Source: Candidatus Minthomonas equi (GTDB taxonomy: Bacteria; Bacteroidota; Bacteroidia; Bacteroidales; UBA932). Taken from it: a DNA stretch of 6,546 nucleotides. Where the stretch lies: contig JAGHUZ010000039.1 in the NCBI GenBank assembly GCA_018064575.1, forward strand, positions 1-6,546. Direction: 5' to 3'. The notes under the pieces are model-generated. The model was not told where the DNA came from, did not search any database, and was given only the letters and a program-made list of their open reading frames with translations. Below are positions 4,780-6,546 of this stretch, in pieces (the stretch's first letter is position 1; the number at the start of each line of letters is the position of its first letter). Made by a program: the position numbers and the translations under genes.

Positions 4780-6546
4780 ATGCCCTTCAAACTTCAATCG
4801 ACCTACCGTCCTACCGGTGACCAACCAAAAGCCATAGAGGGAATTTGCAGAAATCTTGAAGACGGTATCGATGCCGTGACACTTCTCGGAGTCACAGGTT
4901 CAGGAAAGACATTCACGATGGCCAACGTAATCGAGAAGATGCAGCGGCCTATTCTGATTCTGAGCCACAACAAGACACTTGCAGCCCAGCTCTATGGAGA
5001 ATTCAAATCATTCTTCCCCGACAACGCCGTCGAATATTTCGTTTCGTATTATGACTATTATCAGCCGGAGGCGTACCTTCCCACCACCGACACTTACATA
5101 GAAAAAGACCTGAGCATCAACGACGAGATAGAAAAACTTCGGCTCAGCGCGACATCTGCACTTCTATCGGGACGCCGCGACGTCATAGTGATTTCCAGTG
5201 TATCCTGTCTTTACGGCATCGGGAATCCTGCTGACTTTCACGACAGCACCATCCACCTGCAGCGTGGACAAAAGATAGCGGTCACGAAACTCCTTTACTC
5301 GCTGGTCGATGCTCTCTACACCCGAAATGAAGCGGAATTCAAGAGAGGAAGCTTCCGTGTCAAGGGTGACAGCGTAGATATCTATCTGGCTTACGTGGAC
5401 AGCGGATGCAGGGTAGTATTCTTCGGGAATGAAATTGAAAGTATCGAACTCATCGACCCTCTGACGGGAGCTACCTGCGATGAAGTGAACGAAATTTCCA
5501 TCTACCCCGCCAATGTTTTCGTCACCACCAAGGAACGGACCAAGTCGGCGATATACCGGATACAGGATGACTTAACCGACCAATATGAACGATTCTGTTC
5601 CATCGAAAAGTACCACGAAGCCAACAGATTGAAAAAGAGGGTAGAATATGATATGGAGATGATTAAGGAGATGGGATATTGTCCGGGAATAGAGAATTAT
5701 TCACGCTATTTCGACGGACGTGACCCCGGACAGAGACCGTTCTGCCTGATAGATTATTTTCCAGATGACTTCATAACCTTTATCGACGAAAGTCACGTCA
5801 CGATTCCTCAAGTCAGGGCTATGTACGGCGGTGACCGTTCCAGAAAAGAGACACTGATTGAATACGGATTCCGCCTTCCGGCAGCAGCGGACAACAGACC
5901 TTTGAAATTTGACGAATTCGAAAATATCCTGCATCAGAAGGTTTTCGTAAGCGCCACTCCGGGAGATTATGAACTGGAAAAATCGGAAGGAGTCATAGTG
6001 GAACAGGTCGTGCGTCCCACCGGACTTCTGGATCCGCCCATAGAAGTCCGACCGACCAAGAATCAGATTGATGACCTGATGGAGGAAATCGACATTCGTG
6101 CAGGACACGACCAGCAGATTCTTGTCACCACCCTGACCAAAAGAATGGCGGAAGAATTGGAGAAATTTCTGACCAAAAGAGAAATTCGATGCCGCTATAT
6201 CCACTCCGATGTGGACACAATGGAAAGAATCGAAATCATTGAGGATTTCAAGGCAGGAAGATTCGATGTTCTGGTCGGTGTCAATCTTCTTCGCGAAGGA
6301 TTGGATCTCCCTTCCGTTTCACTGGTAGCCATACTCGATGCAGACAAAGAGGGATTTCTGCGAAGTGACAGAGCTCTTACCCAGACCGCCGGCAGGGCTG
6401 CACGAAACATTAACGGACTTGTAATTATGTACGCAGACAGCGTCACCGGTTCTATGAAGCGCACCATCGACGAGACCAACAGGCGAAGAAGCATTCAGCA
6501 GGCATATAACGAAGAACACGACATTATTCCCACCCCTGTACATAAC
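4780..6546 (+). CDS. uvrB: Excinuclease ABC subunit B (UvrB), 3'-truncated by window end
   Basis: Cytoplasmic helicase-like subunit of nucleotide excision repair. It receives damaged DNA from UvrA, verifies the lesion with its beta-hairpin and recruits UvrC for incision. The first 589 residues are present and open to the last base; UvrB is normally about 660-690 residues, so the C-terminal UVR (UvrC-binding) domain lies beyond the window. Visible motifs: Walker A GVTGSGKT (37-44, Lys43), motif Ia LSHNKTLAAQLYGE (61-74), the aromatic beta-hairpin start YYDYYQPEAY (90-99), SVSCLYGIGNP (140-150), ENYSRYF (305-311), Walker B DESH (336-339), motif III SATPGDYE (391-398), TTLTKRMAEEL (450-460), LLREGLDLP (503-511), and the arginine-finger motif QTAGRAAR (535-542). 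All catalytic positions appear intact. The start ATG follows the peptidase stop by 4 bases and gives the family-typical MPFKLQSTYRPTGDQP. No LexA-like box or separate promoter is apparent. Confidence 0.98.
   Translation, partial: MPFKLQSTYRPTGDQPKAIEGICRNLEDGIDAVTLLGVTGSGKTFTMANVIEKMQRPILILSHNKTLAAQLYGEFKSFFPDNAVEYFVSYYDYYQPEAYLPTTDTYIEKDLSINDEIEKLRLSATSALLSGRRDVIVISSVSCLYGIGNPADFHDSTIHLQRGQKIAVTKLLYSLVDALYTRNEAEFKRGSFRVKGDSVDIYLAYVDSGCRVVFFGNEIESIELIDPLTGATCDEVNEISIYPANVFVTTKERTKSAIYRIQDDLTDQYERFCSIEKYHEANRLKKRVEYDMEMIKEMGYCPGIENYSRYFDGRDPGQRPFCLIDYFPDDFITFIDESHVTIPQVRAMYGGDRSRKETLIEYGFRLPAAADNRPLKFDEFENILHQKVFVSATPGDYELEKSEGVIVEQVVRPTGLLDPPIEVRPTKNQIDDLMEEIDIRAGHDQQILVTTLTKRMAEELEKFLTKREIRCRYIHSDVDTMERIEIIEDFKAGRFDVLVGVNLLREGLDLPSVSLVAILDADKEGFLRSDRALTQTAGRAARNINGLVIMYADSVTGSMKRTIDETNRRRSIQQAYNEEHDIIPTPVHN

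Noticed and set aside
4434..4790. 118-codon open frame on the minus strand
   Set aside because: It is antisense to the 3' half of the peptidase, whose zinc motifs confirm the plus-strand frame.
5701..6204. 167-codon open frame on the minus strand
   Set aside because: It is fully antisense to conserved UvrB motifs (DESH, SATPGDYE); a shadow frame.

Overview
The window looks like a chromosomal segment of a Bacteroidota (probably Bacteroidales) genome. The evidence is a DUF4293-type four-helix membrane protein, a UvrB with features usual for that phylum, exported TPR proteins, TAnnTTTG-like promoter boxes in the AT-rich gaps, and no consistent Shine-Dalgarno sequences. I see no phage genes, insertion sequence, CRISPR array, tRNA or rRNA.

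Layout. Positions 39-479 (+) encode a small DUF4293 membrane protein. It converges, with a single base between stop codons, on a leftward operon covering 481-3759 (-). That operon first encodes an exported TPR protein of 667 codons, interrupted by one in-frame TGA at 3052-3054. Six bases later comes a 422-residue helical protein of unknown function with a lipoprotein-like signal in its middle. A 68-bp divergent intergenic region (3760-3827) separates this operon from a rightward pair: an exported M28-type metallopeptidase (3828-4775) and, 4 bp further on, uvrB (4780 to the window end, lacking its C-terminal part).

How the genes fit together. uvrB is a housekeeping excision-repair gene and appears to be co-transcribed behind the peptidase. 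The TPR gene and the 422-residue gene are tightly coupled and both point to the cell envelope: a TPR scaffold with a signal peptide, and a helical membrane-anchored partner. Their function cannot be read from the sequence.

Most worth a second look: (1) the in-frame TGA falls exactly on the 34-residue TPR register, so this is one gene that is broken, read through or mis-sequenced; (2) the internal lipoprotein signal has its own TTG and a GGAGGA upstream, so the 422-residue gene may make two products or be a gene fusion; (3) the peptidase has Lys where M28 enzymes normally carry the catalytic Glu. No clearly new defence or mobile system is visible.
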